Program-made: the position numbers and the translations under genes
Notes under the pieces: generated by a model
The model's input: only the letters and a program-made list of their open reading frames with translations
Told to the model about the DNA's origin: nothing
Database searches by the model: none
Assembly (NCBI GenBank): GCA_004123355.1
Contig: SCHM01000003.1
Coordinates: forward strand, 62,001-126,000
Reading direction: 5' to 3'
DNA length: 64,000 nucleotides
From: Amphirosellinia nigrospora
Taxonomy: Eukaryota > Ascomycota > Sordariomycetes > Xylariales > Xylariaceae
Shown here: piece by piece, positions 34,619 through 46,523 of the stretch
Numbering within the stretch: the stretch's first letter is position 1
Layout: every line of letters starts with the position of its first letter

Positions 34619-37012
34619 ATGGTCCAAACTCGGCTGAATGGCGGCTTACCGGCTACGATAAAACGCAAGAATCACATCGGTGTCGATCCACCGTTGAGAA
34701 AACACGGGAGCAATGGCAGCGTAGACGCCGCTACGAATCACCCGCAAGTCGCCGAGAAGACGGACCGCACACGGTGGAGATGTCTCGATGAGAGTGGGAG
34801 GCTCACTTGGCGTTATCTCGAGGATGACGATGCCGTCAAGGAATGGCCGCAGTCTACCGCCGACAAATGGTACCTTGGCCTGGACATAGTAAGGACACAT
34901 GCTCACTGGGTTCACTGACCCCGGCGCAACGTGGCTGACGCGAGCGGCATGCTATAGGACCTCCCGGACCTACCCAAGCCCAAGAACCCCCTTGATGCTG
35001 TGAGTAACGGCCTCGCGTTTTTCGAGAAGCTGCAGCTTCCCTCGGGCGAGTGGGGATGCGAGTATGGAGGTCCCATGTTTCTTCTGCCCGGTATCGTCAT
35101 CACCTGGTATGCCACTAAGACGCCCATTCCCTGGTATGTGGCTACTGAGATTAAGAACTATCTTTCGCCCGTGCGCACCCCGAAGACGGAGGATGGGGAC
35201 TACACATTGAAGGCGAGAGCACCGTCTTTGGTACTTCGTTGAATTACACAATCCTGCGCCTAGTTGGCGTCGACCCTAAGCATCCCGTCATGGTCAGGGC
35301 ACGTGGAACACTACATAGACTGGGAGGTGCTACATGTGCGCCTCACTGGGCCAAGTTCTGGCTTAGCATTCTCGGCGTCTGCAAATGGGACATTGTCAAT
35401 CCAATCCCCCCTGAACTCTGGCTGCTGCCTGACTGGGTCCCGTTTGCGCCTTGGAGATGGTGGATTCATATGCGACAGGTCTTCCTACCTATGGGTTACA
35501 TATACGACAAGAGGTGGACCTGCGAAGAAACTGACACCATTCGTGCCTTGCGGGAGGAGTTATTCCCCGACAAGTGGGAAACGATCGATTGGGCTGGGAA
35601 CAGGAACACTATTTGCCCTATTGATAATTACCATCCCAAGACATGGGTTCTGAATACGGCAAACTGGGCCTTGGTGAATGTCTGGCCTTGGATTCGCCCT
35701 ACTTTCTTAAAGAACAGAGCCAATGAGTGGGTTAGCAAGCTCATCGACATGGAAGATGCGAATACGGACTACGCCGATCTTGCCCCCGTGAATGCCCCCT
35801 CAACACTGTTGCATGTTACATCCGGGATGGTCCAGAAGCATATACTTTCAAGAGACATATCGAGAGACTCGAGGACGCCATGTGGGTCAATGCTGAGGGC
35901 ATGTTTTGCAACGGCACCAACGGTGTCCAGTGCTGGGATACCTCATTCCTTATCCAGGCTGCCGTCGACGCCGGGCTTGAGCAAGATGCTCGCTGGCGGC
36001 CTATGCTAAATAAGGCCCTGGCCTTCCTCGATGACCAGCAAATCCGGGAAAACTGCAAGGAGCAAGCAACCTGCTACCGTCAACAGCGCAAGGGCGCTTG
36101 GGCATTTAGCACGAAAGATCAAGGGTATGCCGTGTGTGATTGCGTCTCTGAAGCATTAAAGTCAGTTATTCTGTTGCAAAAGACCCCTGGCTATCCTCAA
36201 CTTTTGGACGACGAACGATTGTTTGACGCTGTCGATACCATCTTGACGTACCAGAACAAGTCGGGCGCGTGCTCCTCGTACGAGCCCACACGCGGTAGCG
36301 AAAAGATGGAGGTGCTCAATGCTGCCGAAGTATTTGGCAAGATCATGGTGGAGTATGATTATGTCGAATGCACAACAGCCGTCGTTACGGCGCTTTCGCT
36401 CTTCAAGAAACATTGGCCACACCACCGATCCAATGAGATCGACGCTTTTATTAGGCGATCGGTTGCCTGGATCAAGACAGCACAGCAGCCAGACGGTTCA
36501 TGGTACGGAAACTGGGCGATTTGTTATACCTACGCGACCATGTTTGCGCTGGAGAGCTTGAAGAGCATCGGCGAGAAGTATAATAACAGCTATTATTCGA
36601 AAAGAGGCTGTGACTTCTTGATATCCCGTCAGGGAAAAGATGGAGGATGGTCTGAAAGCTATCGTGTATGTCTCTATGTAATCGTCCACAGTCTCTCTCT
36701 CTCACTGACCTATTTCTACAGTCTTGCGAGAAGATGGTGTATACCGAACACGCTACCGGTTCTCAAGTCGTCATGACAGCATGGGCGTTGATCGGTCTCA
36801 TGCATGCAGATTATCCCGACATAGAACCCATAAGGCGAGGTGTCAAGCTCATCATGAAAAGACAGCAGCCCAATGGCGAGTGGAAGCAAGAAGCTATCGA
36901 GGGTGTCTTCAACAAGAGCTGCATGATCTCGTACCCCAATTACAAGTTTACCTTCACGATGAAGGCTCTGGGGATGTTTGCGACGAAATACCCGAATGAG
37001 ACGGTGATCTGA
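34619..37012 (+). CDS. erg7: Lanosterol synthase (oxidosqualene cyclase)
   Basis: Cyclises 2,3-oxidosqualene to lanosterol, the committed ring-forming step of ergosterol synthesis, on the ER or lipid droplet. Exons: 34,619-34,888; 34,958-36,665; 36,722-37,012 (introns 69 and 56 bp, GTAAGG and GTATGT donors). About 756 residues once frames are joined, normal for the family. Visible: TRWRCLDESGRLTWRYLEDD at the N terminus, QW repeats such as QQPDGSWYGNW, QGKDGGWSES and RQQPNGEWKQE, and the catalytic acid motif as DCVSE (Asp at 36,138-36,140) where most relatives have DCTAE. Two frame breaks, at T3 (35,163-35,165) and C5 (35,795-35,799), each fixed by one more of the same base. It is head-to-head with SPO11. 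Confidence 0.85.
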
Positions 37013-38218
37013 GGTCGAATGATTACAACCGAGTGTACTGACATGCCCAGAACAAAAATACGTAACCTAGAGATAGACAACGACTAATATGATGCATTGA
37101 ATCACGTTTTGGGTCAGTCTGGGCCCTCTAACGATGAGATGCATGGTTGCGCTATAGAGGGTCGCATCTAATTTGCAAGATTTTTGAGACTTGATGATGA
37201 TTTCCTAGCCATCTTGTCCGTCTGGAACTTGTTCACCCCCTGTACACATTAACATCGTCGTCATCTACCGAGATATATCTGCACGAGAAAGTTTATCTAT
37301 ACTATTATATGCATGTGGGCTAGGCACCTCAGCATCTTAAGTATTACTCACGTTACTTAGTGATAGCTATTCTCCCCCCCAAGGCTACATATACCTTCCC
37401 ACTGGCCTGAGGTATGTAGGTATTTACTTGGCATGCGCAGGAGAGGTCGATAAAGGATCACACATTTTCTAGGCCAGCTACACCAAACTCTATCAATCGA
37501 TAAAATAATGTGAGAGAAATTAGAAAACAATACAAAACGCATTAAGTGTATGATTATCGATCTTATCTTATATGTGGTTTATTTGATATGGCTTGATTCG
37601 GCGGTGTTCTTGACTAGGTAGGTAGAGTATGTGCGATTATTGGGAAGGCGGCGAGGGCCATTACGTACATAGTTGCATCCCTTATTTCCGAATTGTGAAC
37701 CCCCACCATAAGGTACATAGGTCCCCGCCAACAGGCATCTCGTAGGTCCTCACTTCTACTTGCAAGTAGGTAGGTACCTACCTACATTAAGTCGGCACCA
37801 ACAGGCAACACAGCTACCTATCATTGTATCATTTTATCATTTTATTTACCACCTACAGTCTCGAAGGTTCTTACCTCCTGCATGTGTGCGTCCTTCCCCT
37901 TCGCCGCTACCGTTCCTTATTTTCAAGATTCTAGTCCAACCAACCTCTCTTCTGGCATCGGGGCCTAAACCTGCACTTGTTGCAACCGCCGCACGTCACC
38001 ACGTCCGTTGGCCAACAGAGACGCGACCGCCGTGCTGTACAGCATTTAAGGCTGGCCTGGCACCACGAGACCACGCACCTCGTTCCTCGACCTCTTCTTT
38101 ACACAGAACGTACGAACAAACAAAGCATATAACACGCTACCTCTTCTCGTACATGATTGCTTTATCAAACACTCTACAGCTTAGCAAGGGTATCGTCAAA
38201 TTAAGCTAGCCGCCTACC
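37013..38218. other. 1.2-kb intergenic: ERG7 3' side and SGT1 promoter
   Basis: No gene is seen. The right half holds GTAGGTAGGTACCTACCTAC near 37,765-37,785 and long pyrimidine-rich tracts leading into the SGT1 start, as is usual for fungal promoters without a TATA box. The 149-residue frame at 37,760-38,209 spans this low-complexity DNA and is not credited. Confidence 0.45.
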
Positions 38219-39929
38219 ATGGGCAGAACTCTCGGTCCTCAACTAGCCGAGCAAGGCCTGGCGGCTGTCAGGGCGCAAAACTACGCCGATGGCATCGAGA
38301 AGCTCTCCCAGGCTCTAAAACAGCGAGCTGCTCCTCTCTGGTATATCGAACGCTCCAAGGCGTATCTACGGACCAAGCAGTTCGACCTCGCCCGCTACGA
38401 TGCTGAGATGGCCTGCACATCGCCTTCGATCGTGCGAACCGCCACCTGATGGCCGAGGCCCAGCTCCGACGAGCCATCGCCTTCTTCCGCATGGGCCGTT
38501 TCGCAGATGCGGATATATGTGCCTTCTGGTGTGTACGACTATCCGATGGTGCCAAGGCCCTGGAAAACGACGGCCAACCGAGCAAGGTTGACGATAATGG
38601 CGATTACACGGTACAATTGAAGGCGGTCCTGGCCGAGCCAAAGCCAAAACAGGAGGGCCTCTGGCGTCGTGAGGTAAACCCCGCCCTCATGAACGGAGGA
38701 TCAGAACAGCAAAAGAAGGAGCTTCTCGTGCGTAATCAAGCCGTGAGCTGGCGCATACAGGCGTTGACCCAGATGGAGAAACTTCCAGTGGGGCATGACG
38801 GTCGCAAACCCCACGTCCTGGTCAAGTATCCTGAGCCGGCTGAGCCATCAACCACCGAGGAGGACAATTCATCACTCATTACTACGACCGATGACCGTGC
38901 TGGCGGCGAGAGTAGCAACACCGCCAACGTGCCTTCCGCTACGTCTGTTCGTGGCGCCTGGGAGCAGATATGGTGGCAATACCGTGACAGTTACACGCAA
39001 CACAAAATACGATTCGCTTTCTACCAGACCGAGACGAGCTTGACGATCGATGTGTTTATAAAGGGTTTATCCTCGGGACAGGTCTCCATTAACACCGAAT
39101 CACAGGCTGTCAAAATCACCCCAGTTCGGGGCGCATCCCTTAATGGCTTTAGCGGTCCTGTCGTCTTTTTCCTTTTTAGCAAGATCAAACCCGAGGCCAC
39201 TAAATTTAACATAAAGTCGATGAAGGTTGAGTTGGTCCTGCAAAAAAAGAAAGCGGGAAAATGGCCGGCCCTCCGTTACGACAATGCAGACATTGTGGAT
39301 AACCTTGCTCTCAACTCTATCGCTAGCGAAGCTACTTTCAGCCAATTCATTGATTTCATGATGGCCCTAGGGTAGGTTATGCTAACTCATAATCGGCGGT
39401 GGGGCTTCGCTAACAACCCGACAACAGTTATAAAGATCCTAGCGAACTTCAGCTCCCCAGTTTTAACGAAGATGCCTCAAATTGGTACACAACTTTTCTC
39501 GACAAGTTGCGGTCTCATATGTTCAAGAAGCTTGATTCTTGAACGCACCCGAGATTGATGCACCAACTTCTACAGTTTCAGCTTTGCCCTTGCATCTGAA
39601 GGACTCTGCCGAGAAAGTCGAAGGCATCGAAAGCCAAGAAAACGTAGCGCCAAAGATGAACGGCAGTGCACCTGCTTATCCAACATCTTCCAAAACGGGC
39701 CCAAAATTGGGACAATATGATGACGGCGATGACGAGGATCCTTCCACAAATGGCGATGTGAATGGATTCTTCCAACAGGTTTACAAGGGTGCCGACGACT
39801 AAGAGGGCTATGATGAAAAGCTTCGTCGAGAGCAACGGCACAGCTCTGAGCACAAGCTGGACTGACGCTAAGGGCAAGACGTATAAAACTCAACCTCCCG
39901 ATGGCGTCGAAGCCAAGAAGTGGGAATAG
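38219..39929 (+). CDS. sgt1: SGT1 co-chaperone (TPR-CS-SGS)
   Basis: HSP90/SKP1-linked adaptor needed for SCF ubiquitin ligase and kinetochore assembly, and in many eukaryotes for NLR-type immune receptors. Exon 1 38,219-39,371, intron 39,372-39,427 (GTAGGT...ACAG), exon 2 39,428-39,929. N-terminal TPRs: LAEQGLAAVRAQNYADGIEK, LWYIERSKAYLRTKQFDLAR, then LRRAIAFFRMGRFADADIC. CS domain in the middle (IRFAFYQTETSLTIDVFIKG through FNIKSMKVELVLQKK). C-terminal SGS region: GDVNGFFQQVYKGAD, KRAMMKSFVESNGTALSTSW, ending VEAKKWE. Frames break at 38,414 and 39,540 (one T missing at each) and near 39,801. Because SGT1 is normally essential, the breaks are more likely sequence errors than decay. Confidence 0.85.
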
Positions 39930-41147
39930 ATCAACCGGCGTCTCATTTTAGGCGATGCGGCGTTCTGTGTTTCGTAGCCGGGATCACAAGCTCAAGGCGA
40001 GAGTTTGGTTTATTTCGGCGTAAGAAAAGATACCAGTATCAAGTTTATTTCTATCATAGGTCAGGTTGATTAATTGAAACTCCATAAGAGCCATCAATAG
40101 TCTTGACTGATGTAACGGTCCATCTTTACACGTGTATATGCAGGGAGTCCGACCAGTTCCTGTCTTGAACAATCAATGGTGTGTGTTGTACTAGTGAATC
40201 AGAGCAAACCAGGTGAACGGATCTGCCAACCAGGGCATAAAACGAGGAGCTATAGGCCTCGTCGCCCTCTCATTGGACTCAACGCCCCTTCTACTGATAC
40301 ACCCATGCGGCCGGTGCCAAGCACTACCGAATGAGACGACAGTATGATGTCGTACCGATATTCCCGCATCGTAATAGACTCACCAGGGCCGCCGTCAGGA
40401 GTCGTCCTATGCCATTTATCTCACTACAGTGGGGGTATTTATATCGCCGATCACATATCCGCGATTGACGGCAGACGCCATCCCTTATGCGTCGTCACCT
40501 TTTCGTACAGTAAACCTCCTTCCCCGCAATCAGGAAGCGTCCCGCCACATTTCGGCCAAACCTCCAGACGGTTTGCGGCGGGTCCTCCACATCGATCCAC
40601 ATCCCGCTCTCTTAGAACCACGCCTTTTTCTCGCTTCTGTCGAGGATCTGTCGGCAGTTCACTGATTGGTCAGGCTACCTCCGGCGCGCGTTCAATAATC
40701 GCCAAGTTAGCCGTAGACATCGGACGTCACACGTAAAGGTGGCTCGTGGCGGGATCTGGCCGGCATGTAGATCTATCTGTAGGTACAGGCGCAGTGTATT
40801 GGACACTTCATATATTTTATATTGCGCCCCTTGGTCTGGCCCGCCGCTTGCGTTTTGTTGATATCAGGCCCGCCGACTGTTGAGCACTTACACCCTTCAG
40901 ACTGCATCGTTTATGCCTCGTAATGCAACAGCACACCTTAAAGAGCTTCGCTACATTCACACAATAGCTGTGATTATCTCCATCTATTAGTCGCCTATAT
41001 TCCTCCTTCAACAGGAGTCGTCGGGTGCTATCTAGCTATATCTTGTCTTCTTCTTGGATATAAATAACTCAGGTACTTTGAAAGAAGGCTGGCACCTCTC
41101 TACCTGGTTTTCTGATCACTATTCATAACTCCTAGCACTTGACCAAA
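39930..41147. other. 1.2-kb intergenic: SGT1 3' side and P450 promoter
   Basis: No gene is seen; frames at 40,344-40,736 and 40,429-40,665 look random. The right end is the P450 promoter with a TATA box. Confidence 0.45.
41059..41066 (+). promoter_or_regulatory. TATA box of the P450 gene
   Basis: TATAAATA lies 82 bp upstream of the ATG at 41,148, a common spacing for regulated fungal genes. Confidence 0.55.
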
Positions 41148-42980
41148 ATGGATTCAACCCCTGATGGCAAGATGATCGTGCCCGACGAGGGCACAATCTC
41201 GCCAGTGCGCATATTCTTTAATTTTACCGTCCTATTCATTGGTGCCTACTGGGCTGTACTACTCCCTTTATTCCTCGTCAGCCGTATGGCATATAGGCGA
41301 TATGCCTCACCCTTACGCTCAATACCAGGGCCATTCCTAGCGTCCTGCTCACGTCTTTGGAAAATAAGGTCAACCATCTCCGAAAACTCACACTGGGAAC
41401 ATGTCGACCTCCACAAAAGGTACGGACCTATTGTCCGCATTGGACCAAACGAAGTCTCCTTCTCCTCGCCCCATGTGGCCCGAAACCTCCTGTCGGCTGG
41501 GAAGCGTTTCTACAAGACGGACTTTTACAGCGTGTTCCCGCCACCTGAGAACCCGGACATCTTCACCGAGATCCGTGAGGAAGTACACGCCATGAAGAAG
41601 AAAGTCGCCAACGTGCCCTACTCTATGGCGGCCATGCGACAGCTTAGCCCCTTCATAGATGATACGATCGAACTCCTCGTCTCACGGATGAGCGGCTTCT
41701 GCGCCGATCCTTCTGCGAGTTCCAAGGAAGGCGCCCTAGGCGGCAACAAGCCGGAGCCGATCCTGGACCTGGGCGACTGGCTGCACTACTTCGCGTTCGA
41801 CGTGCTCGGAGAGATAGCCTTCGGGCGATCCTTCGGCTTCTTAGTCGCAGGCATGGACAAGGAGAACGCAATCCGCACCATCGACAACAGCCAGAAATAC
41901 AACGGCATCATCGGCCAGATCCCCGAGCTCGACATCTTCCTGAGGAGGAATCCCATCTGCAAATACATCCCGGCCCTGGACCCGGCGAACAACCTCATCA
42001 CGCGCATCGCGAAAGAGGAGATGGCGAAGCGCAGGCCTTTCGAGATCGAGCGGGAGGGGAAAGGCGCCGGCGGCGACGGGCGAGAGGATCTCATGGCGAG
42101 TCTTATCAAAGGCCACCTGAAAGACCCGCAGAGATTCCACGAAGGCGACATCTTCGCCGTGGCGCACGGCGCGATGTGAGTCTACCCCGCCCGAAACTTA
42201 TACTCACACTATCCCAGTAATACTTGACTAACCGCCTCGGGGCGCAGCTTCGCGGGCTCGGATTCGACCGCCTCGACGATGCAATCCTTCTTCTGGCTGA
42301 CGCTCACGGCGCCCCGCGTATACGCGTCCCTGAAGTCCGAGATCGACGCGGCCGTCGCCGACGGCACGATCCCGCCCGCCGGCAACATCGAGTGGACCCA
42401 GTCGCAGAGCCTGCCGTACTTCCAGGCCTGTCTGAAGGAGGCCATGCGGCTGCGGCCGGCCGTGGGGCTGAACATCTCGCGGTACGCGCCCGCGCCCGAC
42501 GGCGTCGAGATCGACGGCCGCTACTACCCCGCCGGCACCCGGCTGGCGGTCAACGGGTGGGTGCTGCACCGCGACAAGGGCGTCTTCGGGTCCGATGCCG
42601 AGTTCTTCCGGCCGGAGCGCTGGCTCGAGGACGACGAGAACGCCCGGGTGATGGAGCGGTACATGTGTCAGGTAATTCCTCTCCTTCCCCTCCCACCTTC
42701 TCTTTTCTCCCCCCCCTTTCTTTTCCTCTTATACCTACTTAACCATCTCACCCGCGGAAAATCCCGCTGACTTGTGATATGGCAGTTTGGCGGCGGCGCA
42801 CACGTGTGCATAGGTCGGAATCTCGCGCTGCTCGAGATCAACAAGGTCTGTCCGCGGCTGCTGCGCGACTTCGACTTCTCGCTCGTCAACCCGACCCGCG
42901 AGCTCAAGTCCAAGGCGACCTTCTTCGTCGTGCAGGAGGGGCTGGAGGTGTACATCTCGCGGCGGGACCCGCACTCGTAG
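41148..42980 (+). CDS. Cytochrome P450 monooxygenase, pisatin demethylase-like
   Basis: Three exons (41,148-42,175; 42,248-42,671; 42,786-42,980) give an unbroken 548-residue protein. One N-terminal membrane anchor (IFFNFTVLFIGAYWAVLLPL, about residues 24-45) and a proline hinge (SIPGPFLASCSRLWKI). All core motifs are present: I-helix FAGSDSTAST (split by intron 1), ExxR as EAMR in ACLKEAMRLRP, FRPERWLED, and the heme loop FGGGAHVCIGRN with the cysteine ligand at about residue 492. The N-terminal third (YGPIVRIGPNEVSFSS, KTDFYSVF) is like pisatin demethylase/benzoate hydroxylase-type fungal P450s. Substrate is unknown. The start is the ATG at 41,148 in a good context (AAAATGG); exon 2 is notably GC-rich. 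Neighbours SGT1 and SRP54 are housekeeping, so no cluster is evident. Confidence 0.85.
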
Positions 42981-44389
42981 ACCACGGTTGCAGGCCCGGG
43001 TGGGATGGTGAGTGGTACGATGATACCCCATGCAGGGTGGCATGCCGTTTTCTTGGCAGCATGATGAATGGGATTATTTATATATATTGCTGTATGTTAC
43101 CGCAGGCGGGCCGGTGTCCGTGCTGTCGGTGGTGGTGTGCTCATTTATTTATTAATTGATTAATCGTGCCTCATCTGCCGCCGCTACTGCAGGTCTTAGA
43201 TGAAATCTAATCGGTCGCTGGTCAACGGTTCCTCGATAAGACCTCGCGGTGAGTTGCCGCTGGCATACCCCAACGTCAGCCATCGTTGACTATGTCGCTC
43301 AACACAAGCCAATCAGCAGAAATTTATTTGTCATATACAATATGTCGTCTCTTATCGTTGACAATCAGTTGTCTTAATTTATTCAGAGTCTTCGTTGTAC
43401 TCGCTAAGGAGTGCCAGTACTTAGCTTCATGATTGGTTAGACATATCTCCGCGATTCGTTTTTATTGAGATCTGGGCGACTACGAGAGAACCTCAGGCAT
43501 GGATGGTGTTCGAGAAGGATAATCTGCCGAAGACTCCATCCACTCATGGGACAACATAGACCCGGCTCTCTATCTGCATTGCACACTTTAGGACTGAAGT
43601 TGATCTAGAAGTATTGGTTGTTAGCCTCACAATGCAGCTTGCAGTGATACTCTGCAAGACTTTATACATTTCTTGTCTGCACATCTACCTAAAGTCATAA
43701 ATGTTAAGTGATTCCGACTAGTCTAGCCTTCTATGATCTTACAATTAGTTCTTCTATTCAACCTCATTGATTCTACTACAGTTCAACGTAGAACATGTTT
43801 GCTTACCGTCGTCTTATTATTAATCCGACCGCAATCTCGCTGCGGAGAAGGAGGTAAGCTGCCTTAACTCGTAGAATAGGCTTCCCTACACCTATTTGTC
43901 CTGTCCCCGCGCGCTCACATCGTCCACCATCATAGGGCCTTGATTTGTACGCTTAACGATGATTTAATTTCAAATATCTCCCTGAACTAAGTACCCCTTT
44001 CTGGACTTGCCTGAGCATCAATCTGGAGATAATCGCGACGTAGATGAACTGCCTATCTTCTTACCACTTCTTTCGGAAGTAACTCAGGTGAGCTTTCTAT
44101 GGCAGTTCTTTGATCAGCTTCTATATCCTATCGGTGCACCTACTGTTCCGTAGGTAACATGGCTGTCCTTATAGGTAGTTCCCATGCCTTTCAAGTTCTA
44201 TAGTTCTATAATGGCTTGAAATAGGGTCAAGGTTAGGAGTTAGGAGTTACCTGATTAGGTTTTAACCCACTATGATCTTATCAGCTTATCGGTGGGTGCC
44301 AATACGTACCAATCTACCTAGGATATCGTCACATTGCTCTTTACAACACCCTATCCTCACTACACCACCGGAACGAGACAGACGCCGCC
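42981..44389. other. 1.4-kb intergenic: P450 3' side and SRP54 promoter
   Basis: No gene or repeat is recognised. Moderately AT-rich, with CTACCTAGGATA close to the SRP54 start. Confidence 0.45.
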
Positions 44390-46042
44390 ATGGTTCTTCA
44401 AGATCTCGGGCGGCGCATTAGTGGCGCTCTACATGATGCTACTCGAGCGCCCAATCTCGACGAGAAGGTATGCATGCCTGTGTGCACGCATCCGATTGCA
44501 CCGCTCACCCCCCGCAGTTTACTATACTAACCCTTCTATCATCATGTAGGCTTTCAAGGCCATGCTCAACGAGATCTCGGGCGCCCTCCTCGAAGCCGAC
44601 GTCAACGTGAAGCTAGTCAGCCGCCTCAAGAACTCCATAAGCAGCACCGTCAACTTCAAAGATCTGCCGCCCGCCGTCAATAAGAAGCGCCTGATCCAAA
44701 AGACCGTCTTTGATGAGCTCGTCCGCCTCGTCGATCCCCATGCCGAGCCTTTCAAGCCCAAGAAGGGCAAATCCAACGTCATCATGTTCGTCGGCCTGCA
44801 GGGTGCCGGAAAGACGACGACCTGTACCAAGCTCGCCCGACACTACCAGGCACGGGGCTTCCGAGCCTGTCTCGTTTGCGCCGATACCTTCCGTGCCGGC
44901 GCCTTCGACCAGCTGAAGCAGAACGCCACCAAGGCCAAGATCCCCTACTACGGCTCCCTAACCGAAACAGATCCCGCCAAGGTCGCTCGCGAAGGTGTCG
45001 ACAAGTTCAAGAAGGAGCGGTTCGAGGTCATCATCGTCGACACGTCTGGTCGGCACAGACAGGAGTCCGCCCTATTCCAGGAGATGATGGACATCCAGGA
45101 GGCCGTCAAGCCAGATGAGACCATCATGGTCCTCGATGCTTCGATCGGTCAACAGGCGGAGGCACAGGCCAAGGCCTTCAAGGACGCCGCAGATTTCGGA
45201 GCCATCATCATCACCAAGACGGACGGCCATGCAAGCGGAGGTGGCGCCATATCGGCCGTCGCAGCCACCCATACACCCATCGTATTCATCGGCACGGGAG
45301 AACACATGCTAGACCTAGAGCGATTCGCCCCACAACAATTCGTCAACAAGTTATTAGGCATGGGCGATATGGCGGGCTTGGTAGAACACGTCCAGTCTCT
45401 CAAGCTGGACCAGAAGGAGACGATCAAACACATAACCGAAGGCATATTCACGATACGCGACCTCCGGGACCAGCTCAGCAACATCATGAAGATGGGCCCG
45501 CTATCCAAGATGGCGGGCATGATCCCCGGCATGTCCAACCTGTCAGGCATGGCCGGCATGGACGACGACGAGTCGGGCGCCCGCTTAAAACGCATGATCT
45601 ACATATGCGACAGCATGACGGAGAAAGAACTCGACAGCGACGGCAAGATGTTCATCGAGCAACCCACCCGTATGACGCGTGTGGCGTGCGGCAGCGGCGT
45701 CAGCGTGCGCGAGGTCGAGGACCTCCTCTCCCAACAGCGCATGATGGCCGGCATGGCCAAGAAGATGGGCGGCAGCATGAAGAACATGCAGAGAGCCCAG
45801 CAGGCCATGGGCGGCGGCAACAAGGCCCAGCAGATGGCGGCCATGCAGAAGAGGCTCCAGAGCATGGGTGGCGCCGGTGCCGGGGCATGCCGGATATGGC
45901 GAGCCTGGCCCGTATGTTTGGCGGCGGCGGCGGTGGAGGCATGCCCGGCCTTCCCGGTGGTATGGACATGCAGAAGATGATGGAGAGCATGGGTATGGGC
46001 GGTATGATGGGCGGGGGCGGTGGCGGTCGTGGTAGACGGTAA
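44390..46042 (+). CDS. srp54: Signal recognition particle 54-kDa subunit
   Basis: GTPase of the SRP that binds signal sequences and the SRP RNA during co-translational targeting. The ATG at 44,390 sits in a perfect context (GCCATGG). Exon 1 44,390-44,467, intron 44,468-44,549 with a textbook TACTAAC branch site, exon 2 44,550-46,042. N domain: [21 protein letters not shown] domain: P-loop [15 protein letters not shown], then DTSGRH and [15 protein letters not shown]. Methionine-rich M domain follows with [16 protein letters not shown] and a Gly/Met tail. About 523 residues expected, the normal size. One frame break near the C terminus: in G4 at 45,882-45,885 one more G would restore [16 protein letters not shown] and an ending at 46,042; unrepaired, the frame stops at 45,980. 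Confidence 0.9.
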
Positions 46043-46523
46043 ACGCCACCCCGATGAAATGAAAATTGCATATCAAACAAAATTCCCTTGCTAGCATTTA
46101 AGCCACTCGGGACTGGCTGCGGAAATGAGCAACACCGACACGGAATGGCATTGGCATTGGCGTTAGCGGGGTGCGTAGTGTGTATGAATGTACGGCTGTA
46201 GAACTTCACATGCATACGTTTGGTAATTAAAGAACATGGTATGTGCGACAAACATATCAATAATCAAGATGGAAAGACTTGAATGATATTGAAAATGATA
46301 TTTATGATGATCATGATGATGGTGGTATCCTATGCTAATCCTCATTGACGTACGCTGCTTGCAATGCTTCCAAACCCCGTCCCGCTCTAAGGAAAAAAGA
46401 AACTATGCATTGCCGAATTTTCGCTTTGTATAATATGAACTGGCCAGTCTTACCCATGACATGGACATGCCGGAAACAAAAAAATATATAGATGAGAGGG
46501 AAAGAAGCGATCGTCTTCTCAAG
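46043..46523. other. Shared 3' region of SRP54 and the repeat protein
   Basis: 480 bp between convergent stops. It contains ATGATGATCATGATGATGG-type low complexity near 46,300. No gene is seen. Confidence 0.45.

Noticed and set aside
34302-34627. Overlapping minus-strand frames upstream of ERG7
   Set aside because: They read through pyrimidine-rich promoter DNA and have low-complexity Arg/Gly/Trp content.
41653-42569. Long minus-strand and plus-strand frames inside the P450 gene
   Set aside because: Shadows caused by high GC at third positions of the P450 exons.
34619-42980. A triterpene biosynthetic cluster (ERG7 plus P450)
   Set aside because: SGT1 lies between them and SPO11 and SRP54 flank them; no tailoring enzymes, transporter or regulator are nearby.
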